A DNA stretch of 6,705 nucleotides from Bacteroidales bacterium (GTDB lineage Bacteria; Bacteroidota; Bacteroidia; Bacteroidales; UBA10428): positions 1-6,705 of the forward strand of contig DNTK01000452.1 in NCBI GenBank assembly GCA_003508755.1. Direction: 5' to 3'. Positions within the stretch are counted from its first letter, which is position 1; each line of letters opens with the position of its first letter. This document shows, in pieces, positions 1-5,293 of this stretch. The position numbers and the translations under genes are program-made. The notes beneath the pieces were generated by a model. The model was not told the origin of the DNA. It saw only the letters and a list, made by a program, of their open reading frames with translations, and searched no databases.

Positions 1-1871
1 GTTGGTCGCTGGGTAGCAATAACAAGATGAATTCCAATGGCCCGTGCAAGTTGTGCTAACCTGGCAAGTGGTGTTTCCACTTCGCGCCCTGCAGTCATTA
101 TTAAATCGGCAAACTCATCGATAATAACAACTATATACGGCAGAAACTTATGGCCGTTTTCAGGATTTAATCCTCTTTTAATGAATTTGGCATTGTACTC
201 TTTAATGTTTCGAACCTGGGCTTTCTTAAGCATTTCGTAGCGCTCGTCCATTTCAATGCAAAGCGAATTAAGCGTATGAATTACTTTTTGGGTATCGGTA
301 ATGATGGCTTCATCGGAGTCGGGAAGTTTTGCCAGGTAGTGTTTTTCGATGCGCGAATATAGGGTTAGTTCCACTTTCTTAGGATCCACCAACACAAACT
401 TCAACTGGCTGGGATGCTTGCGGTATAGGAGCGAAGCCAAGATTACATTTAATCCCACTGACTTACCCTGTCCTGTGGCGCCAGCCACAAGCAGGTGGGG
501 CATTTTTGCCAGGTCAAAAACATAGGTCTCATTCGAGATTGTTTTTCCTAAAGCAACAGCAAGTTCAAATTTTGATTCCTGGAATTTTCTTGAAGTGATG
601 AGCGATCGCATCGACACGGTTTCTGGATGCTGATTGGGCACCCCGATACCAATAGTGCCTTTCCCGGGTATTGGTGCAATAATTCGAATGCCCAATGCTG
701 AAAGATTTAAGGCAATATCGTCCTCTAAGTTTTTGATCTTCGAAATGCGAACCCCGGGCGCAGGAACAATTTCATACAAGGTGACCGTTGGGCCAATGGT
801 AGCCTTAATTTTATCGATTTTAATTTTATAGTGCCCCAGCGTTTCTACAATCTTGTTTTTATTACTGACCAATTCTTCATTGGTTACGCTGGCGCTGGTA
901 TCGTGTTTCTCCAAAAGTTCAATTGGAGGCAGTTGGAATGAAGAGAGTTCAAGGGTGGGATCATAATCTTCCAATTGAAGGTTTTTGCGATCTTCACCCA
1001 TCACTTCTGGCTGTGATAGTTTTTCGACGGTTAGTTCAACATCCTCCTCTTCTTCTTTCGTTGTTGATGCTGATTGGTTGGTTTCTTCTTCAAAAGGCTC
1101 TTGCATGGCAGGTTGGCTATCAGCATCCCGGAATGAAGCGCCGGTTTTTTCTTGTTGTGGAAATTCCGTTTCGAATACCAGATCGCTGTCTTCTTCCATA
1201 TCTATCTCAGGCTCTGCCGCAATAGTCTGAGAGTTATCAGTTTTCTTGCTTTTGGATTGAAAACCTGTGTATTTAATCTTTATCAGTTCGGTAAGTAAAT
1301 AATACAGACGCGGCCAGGCAAAGAACAAGATACCCAGGCTGCCAATAATAAGTACTATAATAGTGCCAATCGTTCCTATCAGACTCTTTAAATAATCGCT
1401 AACAAAATAACCGTGTCTTCCGCCAAGCCCACTGCCTAAAATATTGTTGCTAAGTGTAAACAGTCCTAACCATACAGAAAGAACAACGGTTGAGAGTGAG
1501 GTAATTAATAAGGATTTTCGAAATGGGAGCAGACGAATTCGAAGCATTCTGAATCCGATGAGGAGTACAATAAAAGGGATGGAAAAGGATGCAATTCCGA
1601 ACCAACGGTCGATGAGCAGATGCGCAATCGAAGCACCAAATTTTCCTGCCCAGTTATTGGCATGAACGGCTGTATTTTTCCACTCGGGCGACCATTCGAA
1701 GCTTTGGTCGCTTTTCCAGGTAAAAATATAAGAAAGAAGCGACAAAGTTACAATCAGTGATAAGCCCAATAATATTAATCCAAAGATTACCTTGAAGCGC
1801 TCATCGCTCCAGACTGATTTCTTATTCCGTGCTTTTTTCTGTGAGTTTGTTTTACTTTTAGTCTTAGCCAT
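1..1871 (-). CDS. ftsK: DNA translocase FtsK/SpoIIIE family (3' end beyond window)
   Basis: FtsK is a membrane-anchored hexameric ATPase that pumps chromosomal DNA through the division septum and promotes dimer resolution. The start and 623 codons are visible; the reading frame is open to the window edge. A basic N-terminus precedes four hydrophobic segments (about residues 28-50, 88-110, 119-140, 162-187). A charged, Glu-rich linker (about 205-300) follows, then the alpha/beta motor domain. The Walker A motif GATGQGKS is at 464-471. The Walker B motif ends in DEFADL, with D585-E586. The last complete codons read IATQRP, a signature stretch of FtsK motors. The rest of the motor and any C-terminal gamma (KOPS-reading) domain lie outside. 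The start at 1871 has a purine-rich GGAAAGGA just upstream and the expected basic N-terminus. Identification is very secure; the complete length cannot be judged. Confidence 0.97.
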   Translation of the reverse strand, partial: MAKTKSKTNSQKKARNKKSVWSDERFKVIFGLILLGLSLIVTLSLLSYIFTWKSDQSFEWSPEWKNTAVHANNWAGKFGASIAHLLIDRWFGIASFSIPFIVLLIGFRMLRIRLLPFRKSLLITSLSTVVLSVWLGLFTLSNNILGSGLGGRHGYFVSDYLKSLIGTIGTIIVLIIGSLGILFFAWPRLYYLLTELIKIKYTGFQSKSKKTDNSQTIAAEPEIDMEEDSDLVFETEFPQQEKTGASFRDADSQPAMQEPFEEETNQSASTTKEEEEDVELTVEKLSQPEVMGEDRKNLQLEDYDPTLELSSFQLPPIELLEKHDTSASVTNEELVSNKNKIVETLGHYKIKIDKIKATIGPTVTLYEIVPAPGVRISKIKNLEDDIALNLSALGIRIIAPIPGKGTIGIGVPNQHPETVSMRSLITSRKFQESKFELAVALGKTISNETYVFDLAKMPHLLVAGATGQGKSVGLNVILASLLYRKHPSQLKFVLVDPKKVELTLYSRIEKHYLAKLPDSDEAIITDTQKVIHTLNSLCIEMDERYEMLKKAQVRNIKEYNAKFIKRGLNPENGHKFLPYIVVIIDEFADLIMTAGREVETPLARLAQLARAIGIHLVIATQRP

Positions 1872-1875
1872 GAAA

Positions 1876-1883
1876 TCCTTTCC
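1876..1883 (-). promoter_or_regulatory. Shine-Dalgarno-like site of ftsK
   Basis: On the minus strand GGAAAGGA lies 4 nt before the ATG at 1871. This is one of the few purine-rich SD-like stretches before a start in this window and supports the chosen ftsK start. In Bacteroidota such sites often matter little, so its functional weight is uncertain. Confidence 0.4.
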
Positions 1884-1962
1884 ACAAATATTCTGCGTAA
1901 AGTTAATAAGCCTATTTATTTAACAGGATTCCAAAAGAAATATTATTTAACAATTTCTTTAG

Positions 1963-2033
1963 AAGTGCATAAGTGCAAAAAGTGAACAAGTTCAGAAATC
2001 TTATACATCGATGCTATTCCCTACTTTTGCACT
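1963..2033. repeat. AAGTGCA direct and inverted repeats upstream of ftsK
   Basis: The 167-nt spacer between the lipoprotein stop and the ftsK start holds two tandem copies of AAGTGCA (1963-1969 and 1971-1977). AGTGCAAAA at 1972-1980 is matched perfectly by its reverse complement TTTTGCACT at 2025-2033, 44 nt away. The arrangement could be a binding-site cluster or a long-loop RNA stem. It does not look like an intrinsic terminator because the loop is long and no T-tract follows on the minus strand. The right arm overlaps TACTTTTG (2022-2029), a plus-strand match to the Bacteroidota -7 element with no gene downstream on that strand. Confidence 0.4.
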
Positions 2034-2038
2034 GGTTT

Positions 2039-2734
2039 TTATTTCATCAATCGTTCAAGTGCGTATACCATTTCATCACGGGTCAGCTGCACAGCCGTTT
2101 TGGGAATTCTCAGATCGCCCTTGGGTTCTTTGTCAGGATTAAATCTATTTGCCTCGAAACGCATTTTGTAGGGGCCCATAAAAAGCACAAAGTCAGTAAG
2201 TACTCCATCGATATCGAGGTACGGATTTGTTACATTGGGCGTTTCCAGGGCAATATCATAGGAATAATAGATATCAAAGGCATCACCGGAACTTGGTAGC
2301 TCAATAATTGCATGTTCTGAACGTAAGCCTGCAATAATTCGTTGCGAGGTATCTTCTGTAATTTTTATATCTTCAAACTCATCAAAACAGCACATCAATT
2401 CGTTTCGTCCTCCCTTAAACACATAGTTTTTATCAATCACTTTTAAAAAGGTCACGCTTTTTCTTTTGTTGAAATAAGTGAGGTTGCCAAGCCGAAACAT
2501 TCCCATAAAACCATCAATCGTGTTGGTGCTGAATTCATTGTTAAACTCTAGTACCATTTTTCTGGGAAGTAGGGAAGGGTCGAAATTTCCCTGGTCGGCA
2601 TTCAGATAAGTAATTTTATATTCCAGCCTTCCTTTTTCATAGATACCCGAAGTTTTCTCTTCTTTACAGCCAACCAGAATAATCAATAAAAATATTACAG
2701 GTATCCAATTTTTCATGCGTAAAAATATATTCAT
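2039..2734 (-). CDS. Lipoprotein, Bacteroidota family of unknown function
   Basis: A 231-residue envelope lipoprotein of unknown role. The N-terminus has a hydrophobic stretch (residues 11-21) ending in the lipobox LVGC with lipidated C23. Acidic residues follow directly (C-K-E-E-K), similar to the lipoprotein export signal that sends Bacteroidota lipoproteins to the cell surface. The mature part alternates short beta-type stretches. LPRKMVLEF (56-64), a TSQRIIAG segment in the middle, IDGVL (175-179) and a C-terminal IPKTAVQLTRDEM (210-222) recall DUF4412/GLPGLI-type proteins, but this is from memory and not certain. A vicinal cysteine pair (C115-C116) is notable. A second in-frame ATG at 2716 (residue 7) would give a more typical 17-residue lipoprotein signal and is a serious alternative start. 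A TATAATTG at 2756-2749, one base from the -7 consensus, would fit either start. It is transcribed in the same direction as ftsK, with 167 nt between them. Confidence 0.85.
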   Translation of the reverse strand: MNIFLRMKNWIPVIFLLIILVGCKEEKTSGIYEKGRLEYKITYLNADQGNFDPSLLPRKMVLEFNNEFSTNTIDGFMGMFRLGNLTYFNKRKSVTFLKVIDKNYVFKGGRNELMCCFDEFEDIKITEDTSQRIIAGLRSEHAIIELPSSGDAFDIYYSYDIALETPNVTNPYLDIDGVLTDFVLFMGPYKMRFEANRFNPDKEPKGDLRIPKTAVQLTRDEMVYALERLMK

Positions 2735-2800
2735 ACAGTATTTGCTTACAATTATACTTATTCTTGGCTCAGATGTTTTTTGTATTTGACCGACACCACA

Positions 2801-2852
2801 AAAACCTTTATAAATTACATAATTTAAGTGTAAGTAAATAGGTTTTATAAAT
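2801..2852. repeat. Nested inverted and direct repeats in divergent spacer
   Basis: The spacer between the divergent lipoprotein and argF genes contains the 16-bp palindrome TAAATTA-CA-TAATTTA (2811-2826). It is flanked by an outer inverted repeat, AAAACCT (2801-2807) and AGGTTTT (2840-2846). TTTATAAAT also occurs twice in direct orientation (2807-2815 and 2844-2852). The position suits an operator serving either gene. The sequence is AT-rich, so chance symmetry is possible, and it is not a recognisable E. coli-type ARG box. Confidence 0.35.
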
Positions 2853-2912
2853 GAAAACCGGAACTTCGCTTATACATTGTTTTATATCATGCTATCGATT
2901 CAGTAATTTGTC

Positions 2913-2920
2913 TACATTTG
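2913..2920 (+). promoter_or_regulatory. Candidate -7 element of argF promoter
   Basis: TACATTTG fully matches the Bacteroidota -7 consensus TAnnTTTG. A start site a few bases downstream (near 2927) would give a leader of about 30 nt, AT-rich and without a Shine-Dalgarno, as usual in this phylum. A second near match, TAATTTG, is at 2904-2910. No good -33 TTTG sits at ideal spacing; a TTG at 2877-2879 fits the second box better. Confidence 0.45.
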
Positions 2921-2956
2921 CGGTATAACACCTAAACAATATAAAAAAGTTATAAA

Positions 2957-3955
2957 ATGCCAGTAAATCTTAAAAACCGTCATTTTCTAAAATTATTAGA
3001 TTACACTCCACAAGAAATTAAATTCTTACTTGAGTTATCTGAAAGCCTGAAAAAGGCGAAATACGCAGGAACAGAGCAGCCTTTGCTAAAAGGAAAAAAC
3101 ATTGCTCTGATATTCGAAAAATCTTCGACCCGAACACGATGTGCTTTTGAGGTTGCAGCATTGGATCAGGGTGCACATGTTACCTACCTGGGTCCATCGG
3201 GTTCTCAGATTGGTCACAAAGAATCGATGAAAGATACTGCCCGTGTGCTTGGGCGTATGTACGATGGAATTGAGTATCGTGGTTTTGGACAGACCGTAGT
3301 TGAGGAATTGGCAAAATTCGCTGGTGTTCCGGTTTGGAATGGTTTAACCAACGAATTTCACCCGACTCAAATTCTTGCCGATTTACTTACCATACAGGAA
3401 CATAGTGATAAGCCACTTGATAAAGTAAAATTTTGCTACTTAGGTGATGCCAGAAATAATATGGGGAACTCCTTGTTAGTTGGTGCTGCAAAAATGGGAA
3501 TGGACTTCAGAGCTGCTGCTCCTAAGCAATGTCAACCCGATGAAGAACTTGTTCAACAATGTCAGGAGATTGCTAAAGAAACAGGTGCAAAAATTACCAT
3601 TACTGAGGATGTAAATGAAGCTGTTGAAGCGTGTGATTTTCTTTATACCGATGTGTGGGTATCGATGGGAGAACCCGATTCCGTGTGGGAAGATAGGATT
3701 AATTTGTTAAGGCCCTACCAAATAAACAGTGATGTAATTAAGGCCACGGGAAATAACAATGTTAAATTTCTTCATTGCTTGCCCGCATTCCATAACCGCG
3801 AAACAACAGTGGGGGAAGAAATCTTCCAGAAGTTTGGATTAGAAGCTATGGAAGTTACCGAGGATGTCTTCGAATCGCCTCATTCAATCGTTTTTGACGA
3901 AGCCGAAAACCGAATGCATACCATAAAAGCTGTAATGGTTGCTACGCTTGCCTAG
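2957..3955 (+). CDS. argF: Ornithine carbamoyltransferase (ArgI/ArcB type)
   Basis: Transfers the carbamoyl group of carbamoyl phosphate to ornithine, giving citrulline and phosphate. It works in arginine synthesis, or in reverse in the arginine deiminase route; it is cytoplasmic and usually trimeric. All family signatures are present: the carbamoyl-phosphate loop STRTR at 57-61, FHPTQ at 134-138, GDARNNMGNS at 163-172, the ornithine-binding DVWVSMG at 232-238, and HCLP with C274 at 273-276. At 332 residues it matches the usual length and is strikingly close to E. coli ArgI through to the C-terminal MHTIKAVMVATL. The SMG loop marks an enzyme for free ornithine, rather than the acetyl- or succinylornithine versions known from other Bacteroidota. 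It ends in tandem stops (TAGTAG) and is monocistronic, with a terminator 35 nt further on. No other arginine gene is nearby, so anabolic and catabolic roles cannot be separated. Confidence 0.97.
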   Translation: MPVNLKNRHFLKLLDYTPQEIKFLLELSESLKKAKYAGTEQPLLKGKNIALIFEKSSTRTRCAFEVAALDQGAHVTYLGPSGSQIGHKESMKDTARVLGRMYDGIEYRGFGQTVVEELAKFAGVPVWNGLTNEFHPTQILADLLTIQEHSDKPLDKVKFCYLGDARNNMGNSLLVGAAKMGMDFRAAAPKQCQPDEELVQQCQEIAKETGAKITITEDVNEAVEACDFLYTDVWVSMGEPDSVWEDRINLLRPYQINSDVIKATGNNNVKFLHCLPAFHNRETTVGEEIFQKFGLEAMEVTEDVFESPHSIVFDEAENRMHTIKAVMVATLA

Positions 3956-3989
3956 TAGCTCTAATTGCTTGCAGCTTAGTCATTTTATT

Positions 3990-4020
3990 CCCGGAAAGTT
4001 TCACTTTTCGGGTTTTTTTT
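3990..4020 (+). terminator. Intrinsic terminator of argF
   Basis: Arms CCCGGAAAG (3990-3998) and CTTTTCGGG (4004-4012) form a 9-bp stem with one G-U pair and a 5-nt loop. Eight T residues follow (4013-4020). It lies 35 nt after the argF stop and separates it from the RRM gene. Confidence 0.9.
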
Positions 4021-4022
4021 AT

Positions 4023-4038
4023 TAACTTACTTAAGTTA
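4023..4038. repeat. Short inverted repeat upstream of RRM gene
   Basis: TAACTTA (4023-4029) and TAAGTTA (4032-4038) form a near-perfect palindrome around a CT centre. It lies between the argF terminator and the RRM start, where the gene's promoter should be. It may be an operator; no known regulator site is recognised. Confidence 0.4.
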
Positions 4039-4048
4039 GTAACCTTTC

Positions 4049-4056
4049 AAAATTTG
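4049..4056 (+). promoter_or_regulatory. Possible -7 element touching the RRM gene start
   Basis: AAAATTTG differs by one base from TAnnTTTG and ends only 4 nt before the ATG at 4061. If used, transcription would begin at or very near the start codon, giving a leaderless or nearly leaderless mRNA. No -33 TTTG is visible at the expected distance, so this is a weak call. Confidence 0.25.
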
Positions 4057-4060
4057 CATT

Positions 4061-4321
4061 ATGACTATTTATGTGGGCAACATTAATTACTCGCTAGGCG
4101 AAGAAGATGTTCAGCGCATCTTTGAGGTTCTAGGCAAAGTAGATGCTATCAAAATCATTCGCGACAAAAAAACCGGAAAATCGAAAGGTTTTGGCTTTCT
4201 TGATATGCCAAGTAAAAAAGAGGCTATGGAAGCTATAAAAACTCTAGATGGTAAAACTGTTGCCGGGCGAAATCTCCGTGTTCTAAGAGCGCATACCAAT
4301 AAGGTTAGGGTGATGGCCTGA
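4061..4321 (+). CDS. Single-RRM RNA-binding protein
   Basis: An 86-residue protein made of one RNA recognition motif domain with a short basic tail. RNP2 is IYVGNI at residues 3-8 and RNP1 is KGFGFLDM at 42-49. The aromatic residues expected to stack on RNA bases (Y4, F44, F46) are in place. The order beta-alpha-beta-beta-alpha-beta is readable through to the GRNLRVLRA strand near the end. Such stand-alone RRM proteins are common in Bacteroidota and cyanobacteria, where some are cold-induced or act as global post-transcriptional regulators. Which RNAs this one binds cannot be read from sequence. It has no Gly-rich C-terminal tail of the kind seen in some cyanobacterial relatives. It is monocistronic, between two intrinsic terminators. 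The start is fixed by RNP2 lying at the very N-terminus. Confidence 0.95.
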   Translation: MTIYVGNINYSLGEEDVQRIFEVLGKVDAIKIIRDKKTGKSKGFGFLDMPSKKEAMEAIKTLDGKTVAGRNLRVLRAHTNKVRVMA

Positions 4322-4358
4322 TTAAAATTTTCTTCTACCACTTCCAACTTTCAATTTT

Positions 4359-4390
4359 CGAACAACCTTCTCCGGGTTGTTCGTTTTTTT
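4359..4390 (+). terminator. Intrinsic terminator of RRM gene
   Basis: CGAACAACC (4359-4367) pairs perfectly with GGTTGTTCG (4375-4383) around a 7-nt loop, and seven T residues follow (4384-4390). It is 37 nt beyond the RRM stop codon. Confidence 0.92.
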
Positions 4391-4428
4391 ACTGAGACTC
4401 TTTATTTAGGAGTGAAACAATCTAAATA

Positions 4429-4479
4429 GAGCTAGTCGAAGTAATCCCGATATGCGAAGCATCGTCGGGATCTCTTTAA
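4429..4479. repeat. REP-like hairpin repeat, copy A
   Basis: ATCCCGA (4444-4450) pairs with TCGGGAT (4465-4471), with an inner ATGC/GCAT contact, giving a bulged hairpin. It is preceded by GAGCTAGTCGAAG (4429-4441), which resembles the GAGCGnAGTCGAAG core of intergenic repeats I recall as frequent in Bacteroidota genomes. No T-tract follows, so it is not a terminator. It aligns without gaps to copy B, 63 nt downstream. Confidence 0.6.
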
Positions 4480-4504
4480 ATCTAGTATGATTTATATAAA
4501 AAGC

Positions 4505-4545
4505 TAATCCCGACATACCCAGCATGGTTGGGTATGTCATTTTAA
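4505..4545. repeat. REP-like hairpin repeat, copy B
   Basis: GACATACCCA (4512-4521) pairs perfectly with TGGGTATGTC (4529-4538) over 10 bp with a 7-nt loop. It begins with the same TAATCCCGA as copy A and carries GCATGGTTGGG where copy A has GCATCGTCGGG, at the same internal distance; both copies end in TTTAA. By my count 22 of the first 28 positions agree, so the two appear to be diverged copies of one element. Confidence 0.6.
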
Positions 4546-4576
4546 GAGCAGAACACATTTATTGCTAATGCTTATT

Positions 4577-4590
4577 GGCAAGGACTTGCC
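4577..4590. repeat. Small palindrome in spacer
   Basis: GGCAAG and CTTGCC flank a GA centre, a 6-bp perfect inverted repeat. It has no T-tract and no clear relation to the two larger hairpins upstream, so its role is unknown. Confidence 0.35.
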
Positions 4591-4697
4591 GACTTCTGAG
4601 TTAATTTGTTAATAGCCCATGAAAGTAAATTGCATAAAGATTAAAAAGACTGGTCACACATTAAAAACCTACGCCGGCCGTTAACTGTAGATAAAAT

Positions 4698-4731
4698 AAA
4701 AAAAGCCCGATAGTTTTTCAACTATCAGGCT
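4698..4731 (-). terminator. Intrinsic terminator of the DUF6252-like gene
   Basis: On the minus strand AGCCTGATAGTT and AACTATCGGGCT form a 12-bp stem with one G-U pair and a GAAA loop, followed by seven T residues. It starts 23 nt after the stop codon of the lipoprotein gene at 4755 and probably ends the whole 6477-4755 gene group. On the plus strand the following TTCTT is too weak for an efficient terminator. Confidence 0.9.
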
Positions 4732-4754
4732 TCTTACTATGGTAAGGAAAATTA

Positions 4755-5216
4755 TTATTCAGTATACTTGATATCCTCGAAAACTCCGGCAGTAATATCT
4801 TTCGTATCACTTACACGCGTTGCAGTAAACCTAAATGTTCCGCTTAGGGTTTTCTTGGAAGTATTTACCTCCGATAGTGTAACCGTGCCAATAACACCCA
4901 GGTAGGCATTGGAAAGATCCGGATTGTTTATGTCAGCCAACTCAGACTCGTTGTAAGCAGCAACCAATCCGGGAGGTGCATCAACTATGTCGTAGGTACC
5001 TTCGGTAGTTCCATTAATGGTTAATAAAATGGTTTCACCACCAAGTGAAACTCCTGATATAACAATATTATTATCATTCATTTTATTTACACGGGCTATG
5101 CTGTTCCATTCTACGCCGTCAATTTCTGCAGACATCTCAGGAAATAATTCCAGAATATCTTCTTCACAAGACACAAATAAAAGTGCTGCGATTAATATGA
5201 TTCCAATTTTCTTCAT
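4755..5216 (-). CDS. DUF6252-like lipoprotein
   Basis: A 153-residue lipoprotein of unknown role. A basic start (MKK) and hydrophobic stretch end at C17 in FVSC, followed immediately by E18-E19-D20, the acidic context typical of Bacteroidota surface-lipoprotein export signals. The mature part matches what I recall of DUF6252. It has an opening A-x-I-D-G-V-E-W-N-S (30-39), an ITG/ISG strand, a GTYDI strand, a KTLSGTFRFTA strand near 122-132, and a closing AGVFEDIKY (143-151). This suggests a compact beta-sandwich. No catalytic residues are evident. The gene is last in a same-strand group with the CAP and DUF456 genes, 77 nt after the CAP gene, and is followed by a strong terminator. No convincing promoter is seen in the gap, which favours co-transcription, though an interrupted palindrome there (5230-5245) leaves separate control possible. 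Confidence 0.85.
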   Translation of the reverse strand: MKKIGIILIAALLFVSCEEDILELFPEMSAEIDGVEWNSIARVNKMNDNNIVISGVSLGGETILLTINGTTEGTYDIVDAPPGLVAAYNESELADINNPDLSNAYLGVIGTVTLSEVNTSKKTLSGTFRFTATRVSDTKDITAGVFEDIKYTE

Positions 5217-5229
5217 TATAACTAGTTTT

Positions 5230-5245
5230 GTTTACACGTGTATAC
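5230..5245. repeat. Palindrome upstream of the DUF6252-like gene
   Basis: TACACGTGTA (5233-5242) is a perfect 10-bp palindrome. With flanking GT and AC it extends to 16 bp with one mismatched pair. It lies 13 nt upstream of the start at 5216, a position that would block initiation or sit in the leader. It may be an operator; no regulator is recognised. Confidence 0.35.
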
Positions 5246-5293
5246 CTATAAAAAGGTGTTTGGTTACATTATGAAGCGAATAATTGCTTTGTT

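Larger units (their letters stand above)
4391..4697. other. Gene-poor spacer with repeats
   Basis: About 300 nt between the plus-strand terminator of the RRM gene and the minus-strand terminator of the DUF6252-like gene. It holds two related hairpin repeats (4429-4479 and 4505-4545), a small palindrome GGCAAG-GA-CTTGCC (4577-4590), and a 21-codon open frame at 4619-4684 that is too short to call. I see no tRNA, rRNA or recognised riboswitch. As a spacer between converging genes it would not be expected to need promoters. Confidence 0.7.

Noticed and set aside
37..831. Plus-strand open frames at 37-240 and 634-831
   Set aside because: They are antisense to the FtsK motor domain, whose conserved motifs prove the minus strand is coding.
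923..1230. Two overlapping plus-strand open frames opposite ftsK
   Set aside because: They arise from the low-complexity acidic linker and adjacent region of ftsK read on the opposite strand; there is no family signature.
1973..2299. Plus-strand open frame of 108 codons
   Set aside because: It lies mostly antisense to the lipoprotein gene, has no recognisable domain, and a well-supported protein is on the other strand. The TACTTTTG box that could suggest transcription lies inside the frame, downstream of its ATG.
4111..4347. Minus-strand open frame of 78 codons
   Set aside because: It is antisense to the RRM gene, which has intact RNP1 and RNP2 motifs.
4429..4590. CRISPR-like or terminator interpretation of the hairpin series
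   Set aside because: Only two diverged copies are present, with no identical repeats or regular spacers, and no T-tract follows either stem.
5017..5274. Plus-strand open frame of 85 codons with a hydrophobic C-terminus
   Set aside because: It is antisense to the 5' half of the DUF6252-like lipoprotein gene; the hydrophobic end mirrors the signal peptide region.
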